NCBI RefSeq assembly: GCF_002750975.1
Contig: NZ_PEJS01000001.1
Location: 62,001 to 126,000, forward strand
Direction of reading: 5' to 3'
DNA: 64,000 nucleotides
Origin: Stenotrophomonas indicatrix
GTDB lineage: Bacteria; Pseudomonadota; Gammaproteobacteria; Xanthomonadales; Xanthomonadaceae
Each line of letters starts with the position of its first letter. Positions within the stretch are counted from its first letter, which is position 1. The notes under the pieces are model-generated. The model had not been told where the DNA came from. It ran no database searches and worked only from the letters and a program-made list of their open reading frames with translations. Shown here piece by piece: positions 32,677 through 41,815 of the stretch. The position numbers were made by a program, and so were the translations under genes.

Positions 32677-33093
32677 CTACTGGCACTTCACCGCATACAC
32701 CGGTCCGGCGCCGATCAGCAGCAGCGCCATGTAGTCGCTGTCGCGTGCCCGGGCCTTCAGCGTGGCGCCGTCCTTGACGCGGAAGATGCCGAAGCCGCCG
32801 GCCATCCGGATCAGTGCGCTGTCGATCTGGTCGGCGTCGTCGCGGAAGTACTGCTGGATGTCGCTGCGGCTGGCTTTGTACAGCGCATTGGGTTCGCGCT
32901 GCCAGTGGCCATCGCGTTCGAACGAGACGAAGTACTGGCTTGCTTCCTTTTCGATGCGGAACTCGGCGGACTTGCGCGGGCTGGTGGCAAAGCAGCCGAG
33001 CATCGGGTCGGAGGAGAACGGCAGCTGGGTATCGCCGGAACAGGCCACCAGCAGCAGGAGGGCACCGGGCAGCAGCAGGCGGAGCGTGCGCAT
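32677..33093 (-). CDS. Lipoprotein of unknown function
   Basis: The 138-residue product has a signal peptide and lipobox (LLVAC, Cys18) and a compact domain with FRIEKEASQYFVSFERDG, YKASRSDIQQYF and a C-terminal LLLIGAGPVYAVKCQ containing a second Cys that could pair with the one in DPMLGCFAT. Likely anchored to the outer membrane. The family is not recognised. The start at 33093 is chosen for the signal peptide. Confidence 0.65.
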   Translation of the reverse strand: MRTLRLLLPGALLLLVACSGDTQLPFSSDPMLGCFATSPRKSAEFRIEKEASQYFVSFERDGHWQREPNALYKASRSDIQQYFRDDADQIDSALIRMAGGFGIFRVKDGATLKARARDSDYMALLLIGAGPVYAVKCQ

Positions 33094-33185
33094 GGGATGT
33101 CCCGACGGGGCAGGTGCGGCCAGTGTAGGCAGCACGCAGCCGTGGCCGGTACAGATTTTCGGCAAGAACCGTCGCCCTGCTGGCG

Positions 33186-34163
33186 TCACGGGCTGCGGTG
33201 GATCTCCACGGTGACATGCACCAGTTCCTCGTGGATCGCCAGCGCCTGGCGCACGGTATCCGGATCGAGCGTGGCATCACTGGTGACCACGCTGGCGGCG
33301 ACGGCGTACTTGCCGCGCCCCACCTGCCACACGTGCAGGTCGGCCAGGCGTGCCGGCCACGGACCCTGCTCGATCACTTCGCGTACCTCGGCCACCACCG
33401 GCGCATCCATCTGCGCGTCGAGCAGGATGCGGCCGCTGTCGCGCAGCAGGCCGATTGCCCAGACGGTGACCAGCACCGCGCCGACCAGGCCCATCACCGG
33501 ATCCAGCCAGGTCAGGCCGAGCAGCTTGCCGCCCAGCAGGGCGACGATGGCCAGCACCGAGGTGGCGGCGTCGGCCAGCACGTGCACGTAGGCCGACCGC
33601 AGGTTGAGGTCGTGGCCGTGGGAATGGTCGTGGTCGTGATCGTGGTGATGACCATGATGATGGCCATGGTCGTGCCCGTGTCCATGGTGGTGATGGGCGT
33701 GGCCCGGACTGTCATGCAGCCACCATGCGCACAGCAGGTTCACACCCAGGCCGACCGCGGCGATGGCGATGGCTTCGTTGTAGTGGATGGGCGCGGGCAC
33801 CCACAGGCGTTCCAGCGATTGCACGGCCATCAGCGCGGCGACGCCGAGCAGGGCGATGGCGCTGGTATAGCCGGCCAGGATCTCGATCTTCCAGGTGCCG
33901 AAGGCGAAGCGCGGATCGTGCGCGTAGCGCCGTGCGCAGCGGTAGGCGAACACCGACAGGCCCAGTGCCAGCGCGTGCGAGCTCATGTGCCAGCCGTCGG
34001 CCAGCACGGCCATGGAGTTGAACCACCAGCCACCGACGATCTCCACCAGCATCATGCTGACGGTGAGCCACATCGCGCGGCGGGTGTTGCGTTCGGCCAG
34101 CGGATTGCCGTGGTCGAAGCGGTGCTCGTGGCGGCGGGCGGCGGCGAGGGCGTCCAGGTGCAT
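33186..34163 (-). CDS. dmeF: Cation diffusion facilitator, DmeF-like Co/Ni exporter
   Basis: The 325-residue inner-membrane protein has six predicted helices, the CDF metal-site helices (ADGWHM around residue 56, and HVLADAATS with His194/Asp198) and a very His-rich loop (about 150-185, alternating HG, HD and HH) between helices 4 and 5. It exports divalent metal by proton antiport. The long His loop and the divergent RcnR/CsoR-family repressor match DmeF systems for cobalt and nickel. The start at 34163 excludes an upstream extension that crosses the neighbouring gene. Expression is probably controlled at the palindrome at 34186. Confidence 0.85.
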   Translation of the reverse strand: MHLDALAAARRHEHRFDHGNPLAERNTRRAMWLTVSMMLVEIVGGWWFNSMAVLADGWHMSSHALALGLSVFAYRCARRYAHDPRFAFGTWKIEILAGYTSAIALLGVAALMAVQSLERLWVPAPIHYNEAIAIAAVGLGVNLLCAWWLHDSPGHAHHHHGHGHDHGHHHGHHHDHDHDHSHGHDLNLRSAYVHVLADAATSVLAIVALLGGKLLGLTWLDPVMGLVGAVLVTVWAIGLLRDSGRILLDAQMDAPVVAEVREVIEQGPWPARLADLHVWQVGRGKYAVAASVVTSDATLDPDTVRQALAIHEELVHVTVEIHRSP

Positions 34164-34185
34164 GGCGGCGGTCAGGCTTGGGTGG

Positions 34186-34202
34186 ATACCCCCATAGGGT
34201 AT
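34186..34202. promoter_or_regulatory. Probable DmeR/RcnR-type operator
   Basis: A palindrome ATACCCCCATAGGGTAT with a C/G tract flanked by AT-rich ends lies between the divergent exporter and repressor genes, 12 bp before the repressor start. RcnR/CsoR-family proteins bind such C/G-tract dyads. It probably controls both genes. Confidence 0.65.
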
Positions 34203-34213
34203 ATGATCCCGCA

Positions 34214-34498
34214 ATGGCCCATGTACACAGAAATCGAAAGCAGCTGCTGACCCGGGTGCGCCGCATCGGCGGGCAGGTGGCGGCGCTGGAACAGGCATTG
34301 AACACGCCCGAGGGCGAGGCAGGCGACTGCGCCGATGTGCTGGTGCAGGTGGCGGCCGTGCGTGGCGCTGCCCACAGCCTGCTGATGGAACTGCTGCACG
34401 AGCATCTGCAGGAACACGTGGTGGGTGCGGACGACCCGGCGCAGCGGGCGGCCGAAGCCGAGGTACTGGTGGCACTGCTGCGGCGTTACGGCAAATAG
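34214..34498 (+). CDS. dmeR: Metal-sensing repressor, RcnR/CsoR family (DmeR-like)
   Basis: The 94-residue, all-helical protein opens [20 protein letters not shown]. Its metal-binding fingerprint is that of the Ni/Co sensors: N-terminal His3/His5, Cys39, His64 and His68, matching RcnR His3-Cys35-His60-His64 with a four-residue shift. Without metal it would repress the divergent dmeF-like exporter; Co(II) or Ni(II) would release it. The start at 34214 removes a 12-codon extension that overlaps the operator. The gene ends just before a SMAG pair. Confidence 0.85.
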   Translation: MAHVHRNRKQLLTRVRRIGGQVAALEQALNTPEGEAGDCADVLVQVAAVRGAAHSLLMELLHEHLQEHVVGADDPAQRAAEAEVLVALLRRYGK

Positions 34499-34502
34499 CT
34501 GG

Positions 34503-34578
34503 GTAGTGCCGGCCGCTGGCCGGCAACCTCATGACCTGCGGACGATGCCTGCAGTTGTCGGCCAGCGGCCGGCACTAG
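34503..34578. repeat. SMAG-type REP pair
   Basis: The forward copy is at 34503-34525, the slightly diverged reverse copy at 34556-34578. They lie between the convergent dmeR-like and MerC-like genes, and the second copy supplies the TAG stop of the MerC-like gene. Confidence 0.88.
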
Positions 34579-34952
34579 CTTCTGCGGTGCCGGTGCTGCG
34601 CGTTCCACAGGTGCGTGGCGGCCAGCAGCAGGCTGCCGGTGACCGTCAGCGGAGTCTCCCAGGCGTGCGAGGGCAGTGCCAGCGCCCCGGCCATCAACAG
34701 CGCCAAGCCCATGCCCGCGCTCAGCCATGCCAGCGCAGGCAGCGGCTGGCGGCGTTCGGCGCGCCACAGGGCAAAGCCGGTCATCGGCAGCGCGATGGCG
34801 ACGAAGACCAGGTGCACCCACTCCGCTTCGGCCCAGACGCCGAACAGCGGCAGCGCGGCCGCCAGCAGGGGCAGTGCCAGGCAATGCAGCAGGCACAGGC
34901 TGGACAGGGCGACGGCGCCGGCATCAAGCAGGGCGGCAGAGGGCGACTTCAT
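34575..34952 (-). CDS. MerC-domain membrane protein
   Basis: The 125-residue protein has four transmembrane helices in the MerC arrangement, starting [20 protein letters not shown] with the paired Cys residues of the first helix (CLLHC), then further helices around [27 protein letters not shown] and the C-terminal third. MerC proteins transport Hg(II), but chromosomal MerC-like proteins next to zinc genes are not proven mercury carriers. It diverges from the COG0523 GTPase gene over a Zur-like box, so zinc limitation is the likelier signal and zinc the likelier cargo. The TAG stop lies within a SMAG palindrome. Confidence 0.8.
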   Translation of the reverse strand: MKSPSAALLDAGAVALSSLCLLHCLALPLLAAALPLFGVWAEAEWVHLVFVAIALPMTGFALWRAERRQPLPALAWLSAGMGLALLMAGALALPSHAWETPLTVTGSLLLAATHLWNAQHRHRRS

Positions 34953-34974
34953 GCGGGGAGATTCCTTGCGCGAC

Positions 34975-34995
34975 AATTGTTATACAGTAACATTT
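34975..34995. promoter_or_regulatory. Zur-like operator
   Basis: An AT-rich dyad (AATGTTACTGTATAACAATT on the minus strand) lies between the divergent MerC-like and COG0523 genes, 27 bp before the latter. It resembles the GTTATNNNATAAC core bound by the zinc repressor Zur. Confidence 0.6.
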
Positions 34996-35021
34996 CCATT
35001 CCGCAGCCAGCCCGCTCCGAC

Positions 35022-36347
35022 ATGAACACTGTTTCCCGCGCCGACCGCCGCCTTCCGGTCACCGTGCTTTCCGGCTTCCTCGGTGCCGGCAAGACCACCC
35101 TGCTCAACCAGATCCTGCGCAACCGCGATGGCCTGCGGGTGGCGGTGATCGTCAACGACATGAGCGAGGTCAACATCGATGCGCAGCTGGTGCGCGATGG
35201 CGGCGCCGAACTGCGTCGCACCGAAGAGACGCTGGTGGAGTTCAGCAACGGCTGCATCTGCTGCACGCTGCGCGACGATCTGCTGCAGGAGGTGCGGCGC
35301 CTGGCCGACAGCGGCCGCTACGACTACCTGCTGATCGAATCGACCGGGATCGGCGAGCCGATGCCGGTGGCGGCCACCTTCGCGGTGCGCGACGAACACG
35401 GCTTCAGCCTGAGCGATATCGCGCGGCTGGACACGATGGTGACGGTGGTGGATGGCAGTGCCTTCCTGGCCGATTTCGGTTCGACACTGCGCCTGGCCGA
35501 GCGTGGCCAGCAGGCGGGGCCGGATGATGATCGTGGCGTGGTCGACCTGCTGTGCGAGCAGGTGGAATTCGCCGATGTGATCGTGGTCAGCAAGGTGGAC
35601 CAGGTGGACGACGAAGTGCTGCAGGACACGCTGGCCGTGCTGCGCGGCTTGAACCGCGACGCGAAGCTGCTGCTGTCCAGTTTCGGCGACGTGCCGCTTG
35701 CCGAGCTGCTGGATACCGGCCGCTTCGATTTCGAGCGCGCGCAGCAGGCCCCCGGTTGGGTGAAGGAACTGCGTGGCGAGCACACGCCGGAAACCGAGGA
35801 GTACGGCATCGGCAGCTTCGTCTATCGCTCACGGCGGCCGTTCCATCCCGCTCGCTTCGCGCGCACATTGCAGCACGGCATGCCCGGGGTGATTCGCAGC
35901 AAGGGTTGGTTCTGGCTGGCCAACCGCATGGACTGGGTGGGTGAGTTGAACAGTGTGGGCGCGGCCACACGCACCCAGGCGGCGGGCTTCTGGTATGCGG
36001 CGCGCGAGCGGGTGCGCGCCGGCCAGGAGGACACCACGCCGCTGCTGCCGCCAACGCCGCTGCCTTACAGCGATCTGGGCTGGGCCCGGCAGCAGGCCGA
36101 CTGCTGGAGCGCGCCGCTGCCGGACGTACGGGAATTCCCGGACGCGGCCGCGCACTCGGCGATGGCACGCCTGTGGCATCCGCTGTGGGGTGACCGCCGG
36201 CAGGAGCTGGTGGTGATCGGCGTGCACATGGACGAGCGTGTGGTGCGGTCGGCCCTGGATGCGTGCCTGCTCAACGACACCGAGCTGCAGGCCGGGCCCT
36301 TGCTGTGGCAGCAGATGCCGCAGGCGTTCCCGGTGTGGAAGCGTTGA
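35022..36347 (+). CDS. zigA: COG0523 GTPase, zinc metallochaperone (ZigA/YciC-like)
   Basis: The 441-residue G3E-family GTPase has Walker A GFLGAGKT (18-25), the COG0523 metal motif GCICC (Cys78-Ile-Cys80-Cys81), a Walker B region near LLIESTG, an SKVDQVD guanine-specificity motif and a CobW C-terminal domain. Zinc-responsive members deliver metal to essential enzymes when zinc is scarce. The Zur-like box in the divergent promoter supports this over the CobW or NHase roles. The start at 35022 gives the normal N-terminus. The gene is followed by a 35-bp tandem array. Confidence 0.85.
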   Translation: MNTVSRADRRLPVTVLSGFLGAGKTTLLNQILRNRDGLRVAVIVNDMSEVNIDAQLVRDGGAELRRTEETLVEFSNGCICCTLRDDLLQEVRRLADSGRYDYLLIESTGIGEPMPVAATFAVRDEHGFSLSDIARLDTMVTVVDGSAFLADFGSTLRLAERGQQAGPDDDRGVVDLLCEQVEFADVIVVSKVDQVDDEVLQDTLAVLRGLNRDAKLLLSSFGDVPLAELLDTGRFDFERAQQAPGWVKELRGEHTPETEEYGIGSFVYRSRRPFHPARFARTLQHGMPGVIRSKGWFWLANRMDWVGELNSVGAATRTQAAGFWYAARERVRAGQEDTTPLLPPTPLPYSDLGWARQQADCWSAPLPDVREFPDAAAHSAMARLWHPLWGDRRQELVVIGVHMDERVVRSALDACLLNDTELQAGPLLWQQMPQAFPVWKR

Positions 36348-36356
36348 TGCGTCTGC

Positions 36357-36477
36357 GCCATGCGTGGATGAGAGGCTGGCAGTAGATCCACGCCACGCGT
36401 GGATGAGAGGCTGGTAGTAGATCCACGCCATGCGTGGATGAAAGGCTGGTAGTAGATCCACGCCATGCGTGGATGAA
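36357..36477. repeat. 35-bp tandem array with an embedded palindrome
   Basis: Three full units (36357-36391, 36392-36426, 36427-36461) and a 16-bp partial unit follow each other exactly. Each unit contains ATCCACGCCATGCGTGGAT, so every unit boundary forms a hairpin. The units differ by one or two bases. The same palindrome occurs singly at 45239-45257. Confidence 0.9.
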
Positions 36478-36507
36478 TGCCTGCAGGAGCCGAGCACGTG
36501 CTCGGCC

Positions 36508-38115
36508 CTACAACGCATCGCGCCACCGCCAACCTGCATCACCGACCTGCAGCACCTGCGTTGGCCGCAGCGCCTGCAGCAGGTGGGTGTCATGGCTGAC
36601 CATCAGCAACGCGCCCGGCCACGCCGCCAGCAGTTCTTCCAGCGCCTGCAGCGCGGCAAGGTCCAGCGCGTTGCCCGGCTCGTCCAGCAACAGCAGTTGC
36701 GGGGCAGGATCGGCGTACAGCACGCTGGCCAGCGCACCCTTCACCCGCTCGCCATCGCTGAGGCTGCTGGCCGGGCGTTGGACGCGCTGCGCATCCAGGC
36801 CCAGCAGGGCAAGACGCGTACGCAGTTCACCCGCATCGGCCGCGGGATTCGCAGCGCGCACGGCATCGAGGATGCTCAGCTCACCTGCAAGCCCCAGCAG
36901 TTGCTGGTCGAGCAGGGCCAGCGGCGCATGCCGCTGCACCTGACCGCTGCGCGCCGCCAGCTGCCCGGCCAGTACGCGCAGCAGGGTCGACTTGCCGCTG
37001 CCGTTGTCGCCCACGACGGCGATGCGCTGGCCGCGCCTGATCTCCAGCTGCAGCGCCGCGTTGCAGCCATGCGGCAGCACCAGATCGTGCGCCTGCAGCA
37101 GGCGGCCCTGGCCACGCTCGCCTTCGCCACTGAACAACGCCAGTTCTGGCGTCACGTGCACCGCCGCAGCGGCGGCGCGCACCTGCGCTGCGCTGGCCTG
37201 CAGGCGATCACTCTGGATCTGCTGCGCACGGCCGTGGCTGGCTTCGGCGCGCTGCTTCTGCCGACCGAGCAGGATCGGTGCCTGGTTGGCCTCGCGCGCT
37301 TCGCGGTTGCCACGTGCCTGCCGCTGCTGCTGGCGCTCGTTCTGTTCGCGCGCGCTGCGTTGCTGCTGTCGGTGCTGGGCACGGGCATGCTCCAGCTGCG
37401 CGGCGGCGGCCTCGCGTTCGGCGGCGCGTGTGTCGGCATAGTGCTGCCACGGTCCGCCGTAACGATGCAGGCCGTGCGCGTCCAGTTCGACGATCTGCGC
37501 CATCTGCGCGAGCAGGCCACGGTCGTGGCTGATGGCCAGCAGGCCGCCCTGCCACTGCTGCAGCTGTGCGTACAGCTGGTGGCGATGACGGGCGTCGAGA
37601 TGATTGCTCGGCTCGTCGAGGATCAGCCAGTCCGCGCCGCTGGCCCACGCACCGGACAGCGCCACCTGCATCGCCTGGCCGCCACTGAGCCGGGAGGCGG
37701 GCTGCGCCGGATCAAGGCCGGCCGGCAGCTGCATCGCCTGCCACTGCTGCTGCAGGCGTTCGCGCAGGTCCCAGTGGTCGCCCACGCAGGCGAAATCGGC
37801 TTCATCGATGCTGCCTGCTTCGATGCGCGCCAGTGCCGCCAGTTCGGCGCCGACGCCGGCCAGTTCACCCACCGTGCCACGTGGCGGATAGCCCGGCGTA
37901 GGCAACAGGAACACCTGGCCACTGCGGTGCACGCGGCCATCGTCGGGCGACAGCTGGCCGGCGAGCAGGCGCGCGAGCACGCTCTTGCCGGCGCCATTGG
38001 CGCCGACCAGCCCGGTGGCCACCGGTTCGAAGGAAAAGGACAGATCGGAAAACAACGGACGGCCATCGGCCAACCGATACGACACGCGATCGAGCGTGAG
38101 GGAATGCGAAGTCAT
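36508..38115 (-). CDS. ABC-F family ATPase
   Basis: The 535-residue protein consists of two ABC ATPase domains without membrane segments. Domain 1 has Walker A GANGAGKS and LSGGQ at about 143, with the LILDEPSNHLD Walker B; domain 2 has GDNGSGKS, LSDGE in place of LSGGE, and LLLLDEPGNALD. An Arg/Gln-rich helical linker (about 230-300) joins them, as in ABC-F proteins that act on ribosomes or antibiotic targets. The SDGE signature and DEPGNALD set it apart from Uup/EttA; it is nearer to YheS/YbiT-like minor groups. The start at 38115 gives MTSHSLTLDRVSYRL. It lies downstream of, and on the same strand as, the LysR gene. Confidence 0.85.
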   Translation of the reverse strand: MTSHSLTLDRVSYRLADGRPLFSDLSFSFEPVATGLVGANGAGKSVLARLLAGQLSPDDGRVHRSGQVFLLPTPGYPPRGTVGELAGVGAELAALARIEAGSIDEADFACVGDHWDLRERLQQQWQAMQLPAGLDPAQPASRLSGGQAMQVALSGAWASGADWLILDEPSNHLDARHRHQLYAQLQQWQGGLLAISHDRGLLAQMAQIVELDAHGLHRYGGPWQHYADTRAAEREAAAAQLEHARAQHRQQQRSAREQNERQQQRQARGNREAREANQAPILLGRQKQRAEASHGRAQQIQSDRLQASAAQVRAAAAAVHVTPELALFSGEGERGQGRLLQAHDLVLPHGCNAALQLEIRRGQRIAVVGDNGSGKSTLLRVLAGQLAARSGQVQRHAPLALLDQQLLGLAGELSILDAVRAANPAADAGELRTRLALLGLDAQRVQRPASSLSDGERVKGALASVLYADPAPQLLLLDEPGNALDLAALQALEELLAAWPGALLMVSHDTHLLQALRPTQVLQVGDAGWRWRDAL

Positions 38116-38281
38116 GCGACCTCCATGGATGCCTGGTTCTCCCCTGCGCGCAGGGGCGGGAAGAGTCGGGCCGTCTAGTGCGAAGACGGCGGCATCACTG
38201 GCGCATTGGTCGCGAGCCTCGGTGGGGAATGAGCGTTCAGTATAGCGCCGCGAGCTGAATGGTCGCGGCCGTGGCGCGGGG

Positions 38282-39181
38282 TCAGGGCACCGTATCCAGC
38301 CGCGCGCCGACGAATTCGATGAATACCCGCAGCTTCGGCAGCACGTGGCGGCCGGAGGGCCACAGCAGGTGGAAGATGCCGCAGGAATGCACGTGCTCTT
38401 CAAGCACGGTGACCAGCCGGCCATCGGCCAGTGCATCGCGCACCGAATGCACCGGCACGAACGCCAGGCCCCCGTCGCGCAGCGCCAGTGCCACCCGCGC
38501 TTCGATGGTGTTGGCGACCAGGTGCACCGGCAGATCCTGTGCCGTTTCGCCTTCGGGCCAGAGGATCGGCCATGGCTCGAGCTTGCCGGTGCTGGGGAAG
38601 CGGTAGTGCAGCAGGCGGTGCTGCAGCAGGTCGGCCGGCGTGCGTGGAACGCCGTGCCGTTGCAGGTACGCCGGCGATGCAACCACGCGGCGTGGGAACA
38701 CCCCGAGGCGGCGTGCGGTGAGGCGTGAATCGCTGGGCTCGCCAACGCGCAGCACGGCGTCGAAGCCTTCCTCGATGACATCGACCAGGCGATCGCAGAA
38801 ATCCAGCTCCAGCCGGATGTCCGGGTAGGCCGCCATGAATTCGGCCATCAGCGGCAGGGTCAGGTCGCCCACCAGCGGCAGGCTGATGCGCAGGGTGCCG
38901 CTGGGGGTTGCATGTTGCTGGGCCAGTTCGGTGCGTGCGGCATCGCGTTCGTCGAGGATGCGGCGGCAGCGTGCCAGGAACAGCTGGCCCTCGGCCGTGA
39001 GGGTGATGCTGCGCGTGCTGCGATGGAACAGGCGCACGCCGAGTGCGTGTTCAAGCCGGGCCACGCACTTGCCGGCGGCCGAGGCGGAGATGCCCTGCAC
39101 GCGGCCGGTGTCGACGAAGCTGCGGGTGTCCGCGGCGTGGACGAAGGTCTGCAGGTTGGCCAGGTTGTCGAGGACGGACAT
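38282..39181 (-). CDS. LysR-family transcriptional regulator
   Basis: The 299-residue protein has an N-terminal winged helix (LQTFVHAADTRSFVDTGRV ... SAAGKCVARLEHALGVRLFH) and a two-lobed effector domain starting GTLRISLPL. Members with this N-terminus (LANLQTFVHAAD) often regulate a divergent efflux or oxidoreductase gene. Here the divergent neighbours are the serine hydrolase and the MFS pump, which are likely targets. An upstream in-frame extension to 39253 is not needed. The ligand is unknown. Confidence 0.9.
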   Translation of the reverse strand: MSVLDNLANLQTFVHAADTRSFVDTGRVQGISASAAGKCVARLEHALGVRLFHRSTRSITLTAEGQLFLARCRRILDERDAARTELAQQHATPSGTLRISLPLVGDLTLPLMAEFMAAYPDIRLELDFCDRLVDVIEEGFDAVLRVGEPSDSRLTARRLGVFPRRVVASPAYLQRHGVPRTPADLLQHRLLHYRFPSTGKLEPWPILWPEGETAQDLPVHLVANTIEARVALALRDGGLAFVPVHSVRDALADGRLVTVLEEHVHSCGIFHLLWPSGRHVLPKLRVFIEFVGARLDTVP

Positions 39182-39409
39182 GGGGAAGGTCGCTGCGAAA
39201 GTGGGCAGGGTAGGGCGCGGCAGTCCGGCCCGCTGACGTGGCCCGCGCAACACTGCGGTGCGCGGGCCTGGCGGGGCGGTGCGGCCCAGTGGTTCCGGGC
39301 ATCATGCCGATTGCGGACCTTGCGGTCCATGATGCACGGAGCCCCGCCCCGCTTTTTGCCGGCGCCGGAGCTGCCTACCGTGGCGGGCCTCTCCCCACGG
39401 ATCACCCCG

Positions 39410-40588
39410 ATGACACTCGCCCTTCCTGTTGATACCGCACCGGCACTGCCCGCGGTGAGCGCGCTGCTGCGGGCCGTGCATCCGCAGCGCCTGGTCGGTG
39501 CGGTGGTACTGGTACGCGAGCACGGCGTGCTGCGCCACGCCAGCGCCAGTGGCCTGGCCGACCGTGAATCGAACACGCCGATGCGCCGCGACCACCTGTT
39601 CCGGCTGGCCTCGGTGAGCAAACCGCTGCTGACCACGGTGATCCTGCGCCTGGTAGCCGAGGGGGTGCTGGACCTGGACGCGCCGGTGCAGCGCTGGTTG
39701 CCGGCGTTCCGCCCGGCACTGGCCGATGGCAGCCGCCCGCCGATCAGCCTGCGCCAGCTGCTCAGCCACAGCAGTGGGCTGGGCTACCGCTTTCTGGAGG
39801 CCGATGCCGAGGGGCCCTATGCCCAGGCGGGTGTGAGCGACGGCATGGACGCGAACCCGGTGACGCTGCAGCAGAACGTGCAGCGTATCGCGCAGGCGCC
39901 GCTGTTGTTCGCGCCGGGCAGCCAGTGGCTGTACTCGCTGGGCGTGGATGTGGCGGGCGCCGTGGCTGAAGCGGCCACCGGCGAAAGGTTGCAGGTGTTG
40001 TTCGACCGGCTGCTGGCGCAGCCGCTGGGCCTGCGCGACACCGCGTTCGCCACCGCCGAGGGTAGTCGTCTGGCCACGCCGTATGTCAGTGACCTGCCGC
40101 AGCCGCATCGGTTGCGGGAGGGCGAGGTGGTGCCTGCGTTCGAGGGCTCGGTGGGCATCGAATACAGCGTGGCGCGGGCGACCGATCCACACCGCTATCC
40201 GTCGGCAGGCGCGGGGCTGGTGGGCAGTGCCGATGAGGTAATGGCCGTGCTGGAAGCGTTGCGCGATGTGCGCGCCTCGCAGCTGCTGCCGGACAGCGTG
40301 GTTGCACAGATGGGAACCCCGCAGGTCGGCGAGCTGGGACCGGTTGATCCGCCGGGTTGGGGCTTCGGCCTCGGCTTTGCGGTGCTGCGTGATGCAGCGG
40401 CCAGCGGCACACCGCAGACCGCAGGGACATGGCGTTGGGGCGGTGCTTACGGCCACAGCTGGTTCGTGGACCCGGCGCGTGGCCTGAGCGTGGTCGCGCT
40501 GACCAACACGCTGTACGAAGGCATGCATGGCGCGTTTGTCGATGAACTGCGCGATGCGGTGTACGCCGATCTGGAGACGGTGCGATGA
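39410..40588 (+). CDS. Serine hydrolase, beta-lactamase/esterase-like (class C fold)
   Basis: The 392-residue protein has the penicillin-binding-protein/class C fold: S-x-x-K as SVSK (Ser68-Lys71), a Tyr motif LYSLGVD in the YxN position (the Asn is replaced by Leu) and a C-terminal GGAYGHSWF strand replacing KTG. The missing Asn and KTG argue against beta-lactam hydrolysis and for esterase or peptidase activity. There is no signal peptide, so it is probably cytosolic. ATG 39410 lies within a much longer frame that has no features upstream. Its stop overlaps the pump gene start by ATGA, so the two are coupled. Confidence 0.85.
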   Translation: MTLALPVDTAPALPAVSALLRAVHPQRLVGAVVLVREHGVLRHASASGLADRESNTPMRRDHLFRLASVSKPLLTTVILRLVAEGVLDLDAPVQRWLPAFRPALADGSRPPISLRQLLSHSSGLGYRFLEADAEGPYAQAGVSDGMDANPVTLQQNVQRIAQAPLLFAPGSQWLYSLGVDVAGAVAEAATGERLQVLFDRLLAQPLGLRDTAFATAEGSRLATPYVSDLPQPHRLREGEVVPAFEGSVGIEYSVARATDPHRYPSAGAGLVGSADEVMAVLEALRDVRASQLLPDSVVAQMGTPQVGELGPVDPPGWGFGLGFAVLRDAAASGTPQTAGTWRWGGAYGHSWFVDPARGLSVVALTNTLYEGMHGAFVDELRDAVYADLETVR

Positions 40589-41769
40589 GCGGCCACGCAA
40601 TTGATGCAGGGGCTCCGGCGGGTGAAGCAACGCGCCTGCCGTGGCGCGGGCTGCTGGCACTGGCCGGTGGTGGCTTCATCACTCTGCTGACCGAAACGCT
40701 GCCAGCGGGCGTGCTGCGGCCGATGGGCGAGAGCCTCGGCGTCAGCGACGCGGCCGCAGGGCAGCTGGTGAGCGTGTATGCACTGGGCTCGGTGCTGGCT
40801 GCGTTGCCGATGACTGCGCTGACCCAGCGCCTGCCACGTCGTCCGCTGCTGCTGGCGGCGATTGCCGGCTTCATGGTGGTCAACACCGTGACCGCGCTGA
40901 GCCACGACTACGTGCTGACCCTGGTGGCGCGCTTCCTGGCGGGTGTGGGCGCGGGCCTGCTGTGGTCGCTGGTGGCCGGCTATGCCGCGCGCATGGTGGT
41001 GCCGGAACTGCAGGGAAGGGCGATCGCGGTAGCGATGATCGGCTCGCCGCTGGCGCTGTCGCTGGGGGTGCCGGCCGGCACCTTGCTGGGCCAGCAGATC
41101 GGGTGGCGCTGGGCGTTCGCGTTGATGAGCGTGCTGGCGGTGCTGCTGCTCGGCTACGCCCGATGGGCGCTGCCCGCGTTGCCGGCGGCCGGTGCAGGCC
41201 GGCGCATGTCGCTGGGTTCGGTCTGGCGCATGCCCGGCATCCGCAGCACGCTGCTGGTGATGGTGCTGTACGTGCTGGCGCACAACGTGCTGTACACCTA
41301 CATCGAGCCGTTGGCAGTGCAGGCCGGCGCCGGGGCGTGGCTGGACCGGCTGCTGCTGGCATTCGGCATCGCCGCGATCGTGGGTATCGCCATCGCCGGC
41401 TGGGGCGTGGACCGCCACCTGCGCGCGCTGGTGTGGGCCAGCGTGATCGGCTTCGTGATGGCGGTGGCTTCGCTGCTGCTGTGGCCAGGCGTGCCGGGCG
41501 TGCTGCTGCTGGTGACGATCCTGTGGGGCGTCGCGTTCGGTGCGGTACCCACCCTGTTCCAGACCGCCCTGGCGCGCCGCGCCGGTGCCGCCGCCGACCT
41601 GGCGCAGTCGATGCTGGTGACCGGCTGGAACCTGGCCATCGCCGCCGGCGGCGTCGGCGGCGGCCTGATGCTGCAGGCCAGCGGCGCCCAGCACCTGGCC
41701 TGGCTGCCGTTGCTGCTGCTGGTGGTGTGCGGCCTGTGGGTCTGGGCGCGGCCGAAGGCCTGGGCGTAG
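40585..41769 (+). CDS. MFS drug/sugar efflux transporter (AraJ/YdhP-like)
   Basis: The 394-residue protein has twelve predicted helices, motif A-like GSVLAALPMTALTQRLPRR (around helices 2-3) and the GLLWSLVAGYAARM motif C-like region. It is of the DHA1/AraJ group of proton-driven exporters. The 4-bp overlap with the serine hydrolase gene and the divergent LysR gene suggest a regulated export operon. The exported compound is unknown. A SMAG element follows the stop by 23 bp. Confidence 0.9.
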   Translation: MSGHAIDAGAPAGEATRLPWRGLLALAGGGFITLLTETLPAGVLRPMGESLGVSDAAAGQLVSVYALGSVLAALPMTALTQRLPRRPLLLAAIAGFMVVNTVTALSHDYVLTLVARFLAGVGAGLLWSLVAGYAARMVVPELQGRAIAVAMIGSPLALSLGVPAGTLLGQQIGWRWAFALMSVLAVLLLGYARWALPALPAAGAGRRMSLGSVWRMPGIRSTLLVMVLYVLAHNVLYTYIEPLAVQAGAGAWLDRLLLAFGIAAIVGIAIAGWGVDRHLRALVWASVIGFVMAVASLLLWPGVPGVLLLVTILWGVAFGAVPTLFQTALARRAGAAADLAQSMLVTGWNLAIAAGGVGGGLMLQASGAQHLAWLPLLLLVVCGLWVWARPKAWA

Positions 41770-41792
41770 GCGTCGATCGAGGATGACGGGGT

Positions 41793-41815
41793 TGCCGGCC
41801 AGCGGCCGGCACTAC
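41793..41815. repeat. Single SMAG element
   Basis: One reverse GTAG palindrome (TGCCGGCCAGCGGCCGGCACTAC read on the plus strand) lies 23 bp after the MFS gene. Confidence 0.85.

Noticed and set aside
34575..34952. Part of a mercury-resistance operon
   Set aside because: No merR, merT, merP or merA nearby. The divergent partner and operator point to zinc.
36357..36477. Possible CRISPR array
   Set aside because: Units are contiguous 35-bp tandem copies with no unique spacers, and no cas genes occur nearby.
39410..40588. Class C beta-lactamase
   Set aside because: The SxxK motif is present, but the YxN Asn and the KTG motif are not, and there is no signal peptide. It is annotated as a serine hydrolase only.
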